Under the pieces are notes generated by a model, which searched no databases, was not told where the DNA came from, and worked only from the letters and a program-made list of their open reading frames with translations. From positions 310,001-374,000 of the forward strand of contig NZ_PIPO01000002.1 of NCBI RefSeq assembly GCF_003986975.1: a DNA stretch of 64,000 bases, given 5' to 3'. Below, piece after piece: positions 54,937-63,670 of this stretch (the stretch's first letter is position 1; each line of letters starts with the position of its first letter). The position numbers and the translations under genes were made by a program. This DNA comes from Aliidiomarina soli (GTDB lineage Bacteria > Pseudomonadota > Gammaproteobacteria > Enterobacterales > Alteromonadaceae).

Positions 54937-56823
54937 ATGCAAAAAGTTATAAACACAAAATTAAGCGTGCTAGGTTTAGCACTAGTTTCTTCCTTTGGTC
55001 TCGGCGCCGTTCAGGCGAATGAACTAACTCAAACTGAGATCGCTCGTCCAGCTCCTCCGGGACAGGTTAAAGAGGTTAACCGCGGTGGTGCAGGACAAAG
55101 CGGGCAGAGTCGCACTTCATTGCGTCAGAACGGGCCCGAACTCAGTTTTATTATCCGCTTCAAAGAAGAAAAAGATCCTGACGTAATGGCGAAAGTTAAT
55201 GGCAACCCGAGCCAACGGGGCGCGTTAATGCAAGCTCGGGCTCAGCAGATGTCTCAGCTGAGTGGTCAGGAAATCAGTTATGTACGTAGTATGGGCCTGG
55301 CGCGTACTCACGTATTCCGTGCGGTCGATGCTGTTGGTGGTTCCGCCCAGTCGTTGCACCCAACTTCACGGCGCAATGTTCGTCGTATGATGGAAGTTCT
55401 GGCTAGTGACCCAAGTGTTGAGCTGGTTGAAGAAAACCGCTTTCATCATCCGCAAAACGCGCCGAACGACCCGCAATATAATCAGCAGTGGCATTATTAC
55501 GAGTCGGTTGGCGGTGCCAATACCGAAGGTGCCTGGTCACAGGGTATTACTGGACAAGGCGTGGTCGTAGCGGTACTGGATACCGGTTATCGCCCGCACA
55601 CTGATCTGGCAGGCAACCTGTTACCGGGTTACGACATGATCAGTGACCCTTTCATAGGCAACGACGGTGATGGCCGTGACAACGATGCCAGTGACCCGGG
55701 CGACTGGGTCAGCGCTGGCGCTTGTGGAGGTGGCCGACCAGCCCAGGATCAGGATTCAAGCTGGCATGGAACCCATGTCGCGGGCACCATCGCGGCGGTT
55801 TCTAATAACGGTCAGGGTGTCGCCGGTGTCGCTTACGACGCTCAGGTTGTTCCGGTTCGTGTATTAGGCCGTTGTGGTGGTACCACCGCCGATATCGCGG
55901 ATGGTATTTTATGGGCGTCTGGCGCTAGTGTCCCTGGCACGACCGCGAATCAGAACCCGGCTGATGTTATCAACATGAGTCTTGGCGGGCAGGGCAGCTG
56001 CCAGTCGGTTACCCAAAGTGCAATTAACACGGCGCGCAGCAACGGCTCGACGGTGGTGATTGCCTCAGGTAACAGCGACTCAAACGCGGATAACTTCAGC
56101 CCGGGCAACTGCTCAGGCGTGGTGAATGTTGCCTCCACCAACCGTGATGGTGGCCGTGCTTACTACTCTAACTACGGCTCGTCTGTGACACTGGCGGCTC
56201 CAGGCGGGGCTCAGAGTTTCGCAAACGACCCTGAAGGCGTATTGTCTACTTATAACTCGGGTTCTACGACACCTGGCAGTGACAGCTATCGTTTCAGTCA
56301 GGGTACGTCCATGGCTGCTCCGCATGTTGCTGGTGTTGCCGCGCTGGTAAAACAGGCACTGCCTTCAGCTACCCCAGATCAGGTTGCGCAAATCTTGACC
56401 GACAGTGCACGTAGCTTTCCTGCGTCGTGCAGCGGTTGCGGGGCGGGCATTCTGGATGCTGGTGCAGCAGTCCAATTGGCGTTAGGCGATGGCGGCGACA
56501 ACGGTGGTGGTGACGATACCGGAGGTGGCGGCAGCGTCGATAACCTTAGCGCTGCGACCGGCGAATGGAACCGATTCACCATCGATGTTCCATCTGGTAT
56601 GAGTACCTTTACGGTCGAAATATCTGGTGGCTCGGGCGATGCTGACCTATACGTTCGTAAAGCCGGGTCACCGACCCTGCAGAACTGGGATTGTCGCCCG
56701 TATCTTGCCGGTAACAATGAAATCTGCACCATCGATAACCCGCAGGCTGGCACCTGGTATTTAGGTGTGCATGCTTATCAGGCTTATTCTGGCGTAGATT
56801 TGGAAGCTAACTATCAGCCATGA
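54937..56823 (+). CDS. secreted S8 subtilisin-like protease with PPC domain
   Basis: 628 residues. Signal peptide about 1-27; inhibitor-I9-like propeptide (about 60-165, ELSFIIRFKEEKDPD...); catalytic domain with D215 (VAVLDTG), H277 (WHGTHVAGT) and S458 (GTSMAAPHV); Gly/Asp-rich linker (about 515-535, GDGGDNGGGDDTGGGGS); C-terminal bacterial pre-peptidase C (PPC) domain (540-628) with DADLYVRKAG and AGTWYLGVHAY. A typical secreted extracellular protease of marine gammaproteobacteria; the PPC is often removed after secretion. It has a long leader with hairpins and shares a terminator with the convergent lipoprotein gene. Confidence 0.95.
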   Translation: MQKVINTKLSVLGLALVSSFGLGAVQANELTQTEIARPAPPGQVKEVNRGGAGQSGQSRTSLRQNGPELSFIIRFKEEKDPDVMAKVNGNPSQRGALMQARAQQMSQLSGQEISYVRSMGLARTHVFRAVDAVGGSAQSLHPTSRRNVRRMMEVLASDPSVELVEENRFHHPQNAPNDPQYNQQWHYYESVGGANTEGAWSQGITGQGVVVAVLDTGYRPHTDLAGNLLPGYDMISDPFIGNDGDGRDNDASDPGDWVSAGACGGGRPAQDQDSSWHGTHVAGTIAAVSNNGQGVAGVAYDAQVVPVRVLGRCGGTTADIADGILWASGASVPGTTANQNPADVINMSLGGQGSCQSVTQSAINTARSNGSTVVIASGNSDSNADNFSPGNCSGVVNVASTNRDGGRAYYSNYGSSVTLAAPGGAQSFANDPEGVLSTYNSGSTTPGSDSYRFSQGTSMAAPHVAGVAALVKQALPSATPDQVAQILTDSARSFPASCSGCGAGILDAGAAVQLALGDGGDNGGGDDTGGGGSVDNLSAATGEWNRFTIDVPSGMSTFTVEISGGSGDADLYVRKAGSPTLQNWDCRPYLAGNNEICTIDNPQAGTWYLGVHAYQAYSGVDLEANYQP

Positions 56824-56844
56824 TCTAATCAGTGCTGAATAAAA

Positions 56845-56879
56845 AAACCGGCCGTCACTTTATTAAGTGCGGCCGGTTT
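56845..56879. terminator. bidirectional terminator between convergent genes
   Basis: AAACCGGCCG (56845-56854) pairs with CGGCCGGTTT (56870-56879), with an inner CACTT/AAGTG extension around TATT. A-rich before and T-rich after, serving both the subtilisin and the lipoprotein gene. Confidence 0.8.
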
Positions 56880-56900
56880 CTTATTTGTACGGCGAGAATC

Positions 56901-57533
56901 TTACTGGCGATAATCGTAGTTATCCTGCCAACCCCATGGTGCTGGTGGCGCTTCAACCGGTTGTGACAGGTCGACATCGACCTGGAACTCGCGTCCGTCA
57001 CGCACTAAGCGGTAGCGTAGTGTATTTTCGTCTGGTAGCTCAAGCCACCAGGTATTGCGGATAGAAGCAGTCGACCCCAGTTCGGCAAACAGTTGCTTAC
57101 TGTATTCATCGGCCGGGAATGATTGTGAGGTCGCGGTGCCGGGGCTAAAGGTTTCGCCCCCGTACATGGTCAGCGGGTCATGGCTGCCATCTTCCTCTCG
57201 GTGATCGTGTTTTAATTCCAGCCCACTTTGAGTGCGGGTAAGTACCCAGGTTCGCGAACGGTCTTCGCCAACGTGAAGTGGGATACGAATCCGTTCTTCA
57301 TTGCATTCACGTAATTCGATGACAATGTCACTGGCGATCCATGTTGCATCCTGTTCTTCGTCTCCTTCTGTGACTTCGCCTGCATAGGCATTGCCACAAT
57401 GTGCCAACAGGCTATCAAAGAACTGGTCCTGAGGGGGCTCGTCAGCAGTCGTACACGCGGCCAGCGCGAGTAGCGCTGAGCCACCGAGAAGAGCGCGTGT
57501 TAAGCGAGAAGAAGCAAAAGTACTAAGTTGCAT
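56901..57533 (-). CDS. unknown lipoprotein
   Basis: 210 residues with lipobox LAAC (Cys about 27) after a hydrophobic signal. The mature part begins DQFFDSLLAHCGNAYAGEV, a segment typical of a widespread family of uncharacterised secreted proteins. Later it contains SRTWVLTRTQSGLELKHDH and TWWLELPDENTLRYRLVRDG, suggesting a lipocalin-like beta structure. Function unknown. Convergent with the subtilisin gene. Confidence 0.75.
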   Translation of the reverse strand: MQLSTFASSRLTRALLGGSALLALAACTTADEPPQDQFFDSLLAHCGNAYAGEVTEGDEEQDATWIASDIVIELRECNEERIRIPLHVGEDRSRTWVLTRTQSGLELKHDHREEDGSHDPLTMYGGETFSPGTATSQSFPADEYSKQLFAELGSTASIRNTWWLELPDENTLRYRLVRDGREFQVDVDLSQPVEAPPAPWGWQDNYDYRQ

Positions 57534-57722
57534 TCAGGTTTCCTTATTTATAAGCATCGTGTAAACAGAATTGTCCGCGAATTGCGATTTGTCTCAGTCT
57601 AGCTACATTTGAACGCACATAAAAGACATAGCTGATAACCAGTTGGCATAGACGCTGCCATAGATACTGGTCTTCAGCTTTAGTATCATACCCACTCACC
57701 CAGCACCACAGGCAGATTCACT

Positions 57723-58688
57723 ATGAACGTATATGCAAATGCACTGGAAATGATCGGCAACACGCCAATGTTACGCGTTAGCAATCTTGATACAGGCCCT
57801 TGCGAGTTGTATTTGAAACTTGAAATTCAGAACCCTGGCTTGTCGATTAAAGACCGTATCGCCGTGAGCATGATTGAAGCAGCCGAAGCAGAAGGCAAGC
57901 TGAAGCCAGGCGATACCATTGTCGAAGCGACTGCTGGTAATACCGGTCTGGGATTAGCGCTGGTTGCGATGCAAAAGGGCTACAAGCTGGTTATCGTGCT
58001 GCCGGACAAAATGAGCCGTGAGAAGTTACACAACCTTTTAGCGATGGGCGCTGAAGTTATTGAAACACGCTCGGACGTTAATAAAGGCCATCCGGAATAC
58101 TATCAGGATATGGCCCAGCGGATTGCTAAAGAACGCAATGCGTATTACGTCAACCAGTTTGCCAACCAGGCGAACGTGAAGGCCCATTACACCACCACAG
58201 GCCCGGAAATGTGGCAGCAGCTGGACGGTAAGCTGGATGCCTTTGTGTGTGGCGTCGGTTCTGGCGGAACATTAAGTGGCGTCGGCAAATACCTGCGTGA
58301 GCAAAATGCCAATGTCGATCTGGTGCTGGCTGACCCGGACGGTTCAATTCTGGCGCCGCTGGTCAATGAAGGCAAAGAAGTTGAGCCGGGCAGTTGGCTG
58401 ATCGAAGGCATTGGTGAAGATTTTATTCCCGACACCTGTGATATCAGTCTGGCGAATAAAGCCTATGCTATCAGCGACAAAGAGTCGTTTCAGACCGCGC
58501 GTGATGTATTGTCCAAAGAAGGCATCTTGGTCGGTTCATCCAGCGGTACATTAATTGCCGCAGCGTTGCGTTACTGTCGTGAACAGACCGAAGCAAAACG
58601 CGTAGTGACCCTGGCGTGCGATACCGGTAGCCGCTATTTATCGAAGCTGTTTAATGATGACTGGCTAGCCGAGCAGAAACTGGATTAA
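57723..58688 (+). CDS. cysteine synthase / cystathionine beta-synthase-like PLP enzyme
   Basis: 321 residues, fold type II PLP enzyme. PLP lysine K43 in LSIKDR, TAGNTGLGLA (substrate loop), GVGSGGTLSGVG (phosphate loop), and SSSGTL near the C-terminus. No CBS regulatory domain. The adjacent gamma-lyase gene (9-base gap) suggests it works as a cystathionine beta-synthase in reverse transsulfuration (homocysteine plus serine or O-acetylserine to cystathionine), though O-acetylserine sulfhydrylase activity cannot be excluded. Confidence 0.88.
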   Translation: MNVYANALEMIGNTPMLRVSNLDTGPCELYLKLEIQNPGLSIKDRIAVSMIEAAEAEGKLKPGDTIVEATAGNTGLGLALVAMQKGYKLVIVLPDKMSREKLHNLLAMGAEVIETRSDVNKGHPEYYQDMAQRIAKERNAYYVNQFANQANVKAHYTTTGPEMWQQLDGKLDAFVCGVGSGGTLSGVGKYLREQNANVDLVLADPDGSILAPLVNEGKEVEPGSWLIEGIGEDFIPDTCDISLANKAYAISDKESFQTARDVLSKEGILVGSSSGTLIAAALRYCREQTEAKRVVTLACDTGSRYLSKLFNDDWLAEQKLD

Positions 58689-58697
58689 GAGGTAGTT

Positions 58698-59870
58698 ATG
58701 AGCAATAAAAAAGATTTAGCATTTTCAACCCGTACTATTCATGGCGGGCAAGCGCCTGATCCAACCACCGGCGCAGTGATGCCGCCGATTGTGACCAGTT
58801 CAACCTATTTGCAGGACAGCCCGGGTGTACATAAAGGGTTTGAATATTCGCGCTCTCACAACCCGACCCGCTTTGCCTATGAGCGAGCAGTAGCGAACCT
58901 TGAAGGTGGTAGCCAGGGGCTGGCGTTTGGGTCAGGTATGGCGGCTACGTCAACCATTCTCGAGTTGCTCGACAGTGGTGACCATGTGGTGGCAATGGAC
59001 GATTTATACGGCGGTAGCTTCCGTTTATTTGATAAGGTCCGAGGACGTTCTGCAGGGCTTGAGTTCTCCTACGTTGACCTGGCCGATCTGGAGCAGGTTA
59101 AAACCTCATTCACTGATAAAACACGCATGCTGTGGATTGAAACACCCAGCAACCCGATGCTGAAATTAGTGGATATTGAAGCGGTTACCAAAGCAGCGAA
59201 AGCGCACAACCCGGATATGATTGTGGTCGTTGACAACACTTTTGCGACCCCATTCAACCAACGCCCGCTTGAGTTCGGCGCCGATATTGTGATGCATTCA
59301 GCGACTAAGTACATCAATGGTCATTCTGATATGGTTGGCGGCATCGTCGTAGTGGGCGACAACGCCGATCTGGCTGAGCGCATGGTGTTCTTACAGAACG
59401 CGGTTGGCGCGATTGCCGGGCCTTTTGACAGCTACCTTGCTCTGCGTGGGGTTAAAACACTGGCGCTGCGGATGAAACAGCACAACGAAAGCGGTCTCAA
59501 AATCGCGCAGTGGCTGGAACAACACCCACGGGTGCGCAAAGTGGTGCATCCAGGCCTTGAAAGTCATCCTCAGCATGAGTTAGCGGCACAACAGATGTCT
59601 GGTTTTGGCGGCATGATTTCAATTTTCCTGGACGGTGACATTGAGAGTGCGCGGCGTTTCCTGAAGGCTGTTGAGATTTTTGCGTTAGCGGAAAGTCTGG
59701 GTGGGGTTGAGAGTTTAATTGAGCACCCTGCAATTATGACCCATGCATCTATTCCTGCGGAAAATCGTGAAAAGCTCGGTATCCACGATAATTTCGTGCG
59801 TATTTCTGTCGGCATTGAAGACACCGATGATCTGATTGCAGATCTCGAGCAAGCGCTGGAGGCCATGTAA
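58698..59870 (+). CDS. cystathionine gamma-lyase/synthase family enzyme
   Basis: 390 residues, Cys/Met metabolism PLP family. [31 protein letters not shown] lysine K204 in [12 protein letters not shown], and IETPSNP. Paired with the beta-synthase-like enzyme it most likely cleaves cystathionine to cysteine, 2-oxobutyrate and ammonia; sequence by eye cannot separate it from cystathionine gamma-synthase. Its stop overlaps the VOC gene start (TAATG). Confidence 0.9.
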   Translation: MSNKKDLAFSTRTIHGGQAPDPTTGAVMPPIVTSSTYLQDSPGVHKGFEYSRSHNPTRFAYERAVANLEGGSQGLAFGSGMAATSTILELLDSGDHVVAMDDLYGGSFRLFDKVRGRSAGLEFSYVDLADLEQVKTSFTDKTRMLWIETPSNPMLKLVDIEAVTKAAKAHNPDMIVVVDNTFATPFNQRPLEFGADIVMHSATKYINGHSDMVGGIVVVGDNADLAERMVFLQNAVGAIAGPFDSYLALRGVKTLALRMKQHNESGLKIAQWLEQHPRVRKVVHPGLESHPQHELAAQQMSGFGGMISIFLDGDIESARRFLKAVEIFALAESLGGVESLIEHPAIMTHASIPAENREKLGIHDNFVRISVGIEDTDDLIADLEQALEAM

Positions 59871-60307
59871 TGGCTCACCAGCAGCAGACCGGGATACCAC
59901 CATTTCATCTGGCGATTCCGGTTGATGACCTGGACAAAGCGCGCGAGTTTTACGGCACGCTCTTAGGTTGTGAAGAAGGCCGAAGTTCCGCGCAGTGGAT
60001 AGACTGGAACTTTTTTGGCCACCAACTGGTAACCCATGTAGCGCCAGATCGTATTCTGCCACCAGCACACAACGCTGTGGATGGTCACAATGTGCCAGTG
60101 CCACATTTTGGCGCGGTGCTGGAAATGGATGTATGGCAGGCACTGGCGGATAAAGTGAAGACGGCGGGTATCGAATTCGTTATCGAACCCTATGTGCGCT
60201 TTAAAGGTAAGCCGGGTGAGCAGGCAACGATGTTTTTCTACGACCCGGCGGGCAATGCAATGGAATTCAAAGCGTTCGCTGATATTAATCAGCTGTTTGC
60301 CAGTTAA
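59870..60307 (+). CDS. VOC-family (glyoxalase/dioxygenase fold) protein
   Basis: 145 residues. Vicinal oxygen chelate fold with [23 protein letters not shown] (metal His) and a second repeat ending [15 protein letters not shown] (metal Glu). Probably a metal-dependent lyase or dioxygenase; substrate unknown. Translationally coupled to the gamma-lyase gene by a one-base overlap, so it may be linked to sulfur amino acid metabolism. Its stop overlaps the convergent ArsR gene by 4 bases. Confidence 0.85.
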   Translation: MAHQQQTGIPPFHLAIPVDDLDKAREFYGTLLGCEEGRSSAQWIDWNFFGHQLVTHVAPDRILPPAHNAVDGHNVPVPHFGAVLEMDVWQALADKVKTAGIEFVIEPYVRFKGKPGEQATMFFYDPAGNAMEFKAFADINQLFAS

Positions 60308-60630
60308 TCGCGTTGCTTTTTGCCTCTGGCAATTTCGGTCTCCAGTGCGCTGAGCCGGGGTTCCCAGAAGGTTCGAAAACGATCCAGCCAGGCATCTACT
60401 TGCTGCAAAGGTGCTGCTTGCACTGAGTAGATGCGCCTGGCTCCATCGATACGGGCGTTAGCGAAACCGGTTTCACGGAGCACCCGAAGGTGCTGGGATA
60501 CCGCCGCCTGAGTAATACCGAACTCACTCTGAATGACCAAAACAATATCGCCTGATTTGTGCTCGCTTTTAGCGAGCAGCTCCAGTATGCGACGACGAAC
60601 GGGGTCGCCCAGTACATCGAAAGCGTGCAT
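60304..60630 (-). CDS. ArsR-family transcriptional regulator
   Basis: 108 residues, winged helix: [19 protein letters not shown], then recognition helix [18 protein letters not shown] and wing ARRIYSVQ. No metal-binding Cys motif, matching the subfamily that accompanies SRPBCC/AHSA1 genes. Likely represses its own operon through the palindrome at 61341-61360. It lies 53 bases after the SRPBCC gene on the same strand. Confidence 0.9.
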   Translation of the reverse strand: MHAFDVLGDPVRRRILELLAKSEHKSGDIVLVIQSEFGITQAAVSQHLRVLRETGFANARIDGARRIYSVQAAPLQQVDAWLDRFRTFWEPRLSALETEIARGKKQRD

Positions 60631-60662
60631 CTGACAATCCTCTTTATTTTTATCTACGTGCT

Positions 60663-60695
60663 TTCACCTGACTATTCACCTGACTATTCACCTGA
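60663..60695. repeat. 12-bp tandem repeat across a stop codon
   Basis: TTCACCTGACTA at 60663-60674 and 60675-60686, then TTCACCTGA at 60687-60695. On the minus strand each unit contains AGGTGA and the middle unit begins with the SRPBCC stop codon (60686-60684). Confidence 0.85.
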
Positions 60696-61313
60696 ATAGA
60701 ACGCCGCTGTTTTTTCGGCCGCCTGCCTTGCTTCCTGCTCATCGTCACCCGCTTCAACAGCAGCCTCGCCCCAGTTCTGACTTAATGCCGCGATAAAAGC
60801 CCGACCGTCTGCAGTCTTTGCTAAAGCCTCTTCATCAAAACGTTCGCCACCCTCAGACTCAAGGTGAACCGCCAGCCCGACTAAACCGAGATCCCAGCCA
60901 ACGCCTGTGGCACCAGGTCCATAGGTCGGCCAGAACTCCTCGTCAAGCGGGCAGATATGAACCAGTTTAAGATGTGAGGACTGCTCGTCCTGGGGGGTAA
61001 GCGTCACCTCTACCCAGCTCACACCGCCACCAAACTCCCAGGTCAACGCTAACGAACGCGGCGCTGTGCATTCGGTGATAGTGCCACCGGCATTGCCTTC
61101 CAGTTGATAGTGGCCACCCTGTTTCAGCTCACCGCTAACCGGCAAAAACCAGCGTGGAAGTCGTTCCGGGTTGGTAATAGCATCCCAGAGATCCTCAATA
61201 GTCGTTTTAAAGTCCCGCTCCAGGGTGACGCCCCGGGCGGGTTCACCATTTCGCTCTAACACAGCCACGGAATGCGTAACCTTACCCAAATAAGCACCAA
61301 AATCAACGGACAT
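60684..61313 (-). CDS. SRPBCC (AHSA1-like) ligand-binding fold protein
   Basis: 209 residues. START/SRPBCC fold: ERDFKTTIEDLWDAITNPERLPRWF, GGTITECTAPRSLALTWEFGGG, VTLTPQDEQSSHLKLVH, GWDLGLVGLAVHLE. Homologues are annotated as activator of Hsp90 ATPase-like, but those next to ArsR regulators are a separate group of unknown function. First gene of a two-gene operon with ArsR. Confidence 0.88.
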   Translation of the reverse strand: MSVDFGAYLGKVTHSVAVLERNGEPARGVTLERDFKTTIEDLWDAITNPERLPRWFLPVSGELKQGGHYQLEGNAGGTITECTAPRSLALTWEFGGGVSWVEVTLTPQDEQSSHLKLVHICPLDEEFWPTYGPGATGVGWDLGLVGLAVHLESEGGERFDEEALAKTADGRAFIAALSQNWGEAAVEAGDDEQEARQAAEKTAAFYSGE

Positions 61314-61340
61314 ATCATGCTCCTTATCAAGTTAGTATTT

Positions 61341-61360
61341 ATATAAGTCCATACTTATAT
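61341..61360. promoter_or_regulatory. ArsR-type operator upstream of the SRPBCC-ArsR operon
   Basis: ATATAAGT (61341-61348), CCAT spacer, ACTTATAT (61353-61360): a perfect 8-bp inverted repeat 28-47 bases before the SRPBCC start, in an AT-rich promoter region. Size and symmetry match ArsR-family sites. Confidence 0.65.
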
Positions 61361-61394
61361 GAACGAATTTAGTGGTTCTGTCAAGGACGCACGG

Positions 61395-61427
61395 GAAAAA
61401 ACGTAAATCGTCACGCGACAGTGACGA
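61395..61427 (-). terminator. terminator of the PLP enzyme pair
   Basis: TCGTCAC (61408-61414) pairs with GTGACGA (61421-61427). On the minus strand it is followed by TTTACGTTTTTT (61406-61395). It lies 57 bases past the stop of the alanine-racemase-fold gene. Confidence 0.6.
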
Positions 61428-61483
61428 GATCGACCCGGAGTGAGTGATTGAGGGCTGAATAGTGGTGAGCAAACAAAGGACGC

Positions 61484-62590
61484 TTACCGCGTCCCCTGAA
61501 TAATCATAAAGTCGTGCATAGCGGCCATCGTCAGGCAGGAGTGAGCAGGGGCGATGACTAACAGGTCACCGAGTCTGGTTTGCTCGATTAGTGCTGGTGG
61601 CATGCGCACCTTGCCATGCTCCTGTGACAGGCCATGCACGAACGCACCATCGACGGGCTTGCCATGCCAGCCATGCTCACTTATCTGCATGACCTGGCCA
61701 TAACAGGGCCGCCCTTCATAGCGGTCTTTACTGAGCAAATAATCTTTACTTAAATGCACAGCCCCGGCATGGACGACGACTTCATTGCGCTCCGGGTAGC
61801 GGGCGATAACCGGGCAGGCCAGGGTTAGTGCAATGTCATCCCAGTCGCAGGCACCAATGTGTTGTTGCTGTAAGTCATAAAACACATAATTCCCGGGGCG
61901 GATCTCATCTACCCCGGGAAAGCTTTGCATGCGGCTGCAAGTCGGCGTGTCGCCAGCGGATACGAAAAGCTGGCTTTGTGCCGGTTCGGCAATATGGGCT
62001 TTGACTTCAGCTAAGCGTTGCAGACTTTCTTCATGAACTTGCTGAATAGCGCTGTCACCGCTTGCCTGATAGCTGTTGCCGGCGTGCAGCAGCAACCCGA
62101 CCTGACGAACCTGGGGTAACTGTAGTGCCTGGTTGGCGAGGTCGCTGATTAGGCGCTGTTGCTGCCAGTCTATGCCAGTGCGGCCGTAACCAGCATCGAT
62201 TTCGATCATCAGGTTCACGTCCTGACTAAGTCGGCGGATGGTATCGAGTGCATCCGCGCTTTCAATGGTCAGAGTTAATGAACAGTTGCCGGCGAGCTGG
62301 TTGATGGCGGACAGTTCTCTGGGGTTGAGCGGGATGGCAAGCATGATATCGCGCCAGCCTGCGCTCTCAAATTGCTGTGCCATGCGAACGGATGACACCG
62401 CAATGGCATGGGTACCGGCTTCGCGGAACCAGCGGCCTATCTCTACCGACTGGTGCGTCTTAAAATGGGGGCGTAACTGAACACCCGCCTGAATCGCTTT
62501 TTGCTGCATACGCTGGATGTTGCGCTGCGCGCGAAACCGGTCGACCAGCACTCGCGGGCCGGTGATGTGTTGCCATTGCAAATGAGTCAT
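61484..62590 (-). CDS. D-threonine aldolase/D-serine dehydratase-like PLP enzyme
   Basis: 368 residues, alanine-racemase-type (fold III) N-terminal barrel with PLP lysine K44 in RPHFKTH and a C-terminal domain with H350-S-C352, the zinc-binding pair of the DSD1-type D-serine dehydratase and D-threonine aldolase family. Likely splits or deaminates D-3-hydroxy amino acids with PLP and a divalent metal. Overlaps the end of the dehydratase gene by 4 bases, so the pair is coupled. Confidence 0.88.
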   Translation of the reverse strand: MTHLQWQHITGPRVLVDRFRAQRNIQRMQQKAIQAGVQLRPHFKTHQSVEIGRWFREAGTHAIAVSSVRMAQQFESAGWRDIMLAIPLNPRELSAINQLAGNCSLTLTIESADALDTIRRLSQDVNLMIEIDAGYGRTGIDWQQQRLISDLANQALQLPQVRQVGLLLHAGNSYQASGDSAIQQVHEESLQRLAEVKAHIAEPAQSQLFVSAGDTPTCSRMQSFPGVDEIRPGNYVFYDLQQQHIGACDWDDIALTLACPVIARYPERNEVVVHAGAVHLSKDYLLSKDRYEGRPCYGQVMQISEHGWHGKPVDGAFVHGLSQEHGKVRMPPALIEQTRLGDLLVIAPAHSCLTMAAMHDFMIIQGTR

Positions 62591-63576
62591 GTCAGCTCCT
62601 GATAATCGACTGGCCAGGGCAAGCGGCTGAGGTCGACGTTACCACCGCTTATAATCAGCCCGACCCGTTTACCTTTAAATAAATCGGGGTAGCGCAGCAC
62701 GGCAGCGAGCACGGTAGCCGACGAGGGTTCGACTATGACTTTTAGTTCTTGCCATAGTAAGCGCATCGCCGCGACCACTTCGTCTTCACTGATGCGCAGA
62801 ATATCGTTGACGTGTTGCTTAATGATGGCGAAGGTCCTGTCGCCGAGGTTGGTCAGCAAACCGTCGCAGATACTATTGGGGCCGCGTGATGGTTCGATAG
62901 AGCCGCTTTGCAGCGAGGCCCAGGCATCGTCGACCTGTTCTGGTTCCGCGGCATAAATCGGCAGGCTCTGGCTGTGGGCGACCATGGCGCTTCCACTGAG
63001 CAAACCACCGCCGCCAACAGGCGTTATCAGGCAGTCGAGGTCTGCTACGGTTTTAATCAGTTCCAGCGCAGCAGTGCCCTGACCAGCAATGATGTGATCG
63101 TGATTGTAGGGCGGTATGAAGGATGCGTCCGGACGCTCCTTCTGCCACTGAGCTATGATCGCCTCGCGTGCCGGCATGCCAGGTTCAATCTCCACCGTGG
63201 TTGCGTGGTAGCGGGCAATGTTGGCTTTTTTACTGGCTGGCGCACTGGCGGGCACTGCGACCGTTACCTTGATACCCAATAACTGTCCGGCACAGGCCAG
63301 TGCTGCACCGTGGTTGCCTGACGAAACGGTGTACACACCTGCCGCCCGCTGTGCTTTGGTCAGCTGCAGTAACGCATGGCAGGCACCGCGGAATTTAAAG
63401 GCACCAGTGCGTTGCAGGTTTTCACACTTAAAAAATAGTGACGCCCCGGTTAGTTCATCTAACTGCGGGCTCTGCAGCACCGGCGTGTGTACAATATAAG
63501 GCTCTATCAATTGATGAGCCTGATGAATAGCGCTCAGTTGAAGCGCTTCGGTGCCTGCGACATGTTGCCAGTTCAT
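62587..63576 (-). CDS. threonine/serine dehydratase-like fold II PLP enzyme
   Basis: 329 residues. PLP lysine K61 in TGAFKFRGA, SSGNHGAALA (about 84-93) and phosphate loop PVGGGGLLSG. No C-terminal ACT regulatory domain, so it is of the catabolic type, near threonine dehydratase, serine racemase and 3-hydroxyaspartate ammonia-lyase. Coupling to the D-amino acid enzyme suggests joint breakdown of L- and D-hydroxy amino acids (inference). Confidence 0.88.
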   Translation of the reverse strand: MNWQHVAGTEALQLSAIHQAHQLIEPYIVHTPVLQSPQLDELTGASLFFKCENLQRTGAFKFRGACHALLQLTKAQRAAGVYTVSSGNHGAALACAGQLLGIKVTVAVPASAPASKKANIARYHATTVEIEPGMPAREAIIAQWQKERPDASFIPPYNHDHIIAGQGTAALELIKTVADLDCLITPVGGGGLLSGSAMVAHSQSLPIYAAEPEQVDDAWASLQSGSIEPSRGPNSICDGLLTNLGDRTFAIIKQHVNDILRISEDEVVAAMRLLWQELKVIVEPSSATVLAAVLRYPDLFKGKRVGLIISGGNVDLSRLPWPVDYQELT

Positions 63577-63670
63577 ACGCTAAAAATTCGCCTTTGCTGG
63601 TTGGTGAATAACTGACTTCAGAGTACACTATCGACAACCTGTCACGCCAGCCTAAGGACCCACCACGCAG

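Noticed and set aside
57600-57720. MetJ boxes before the cystathionine synthase/lyase genes
   Set aside because: Only isolated AGACAT/AGACGC words, not tandem 8-bp boxes.
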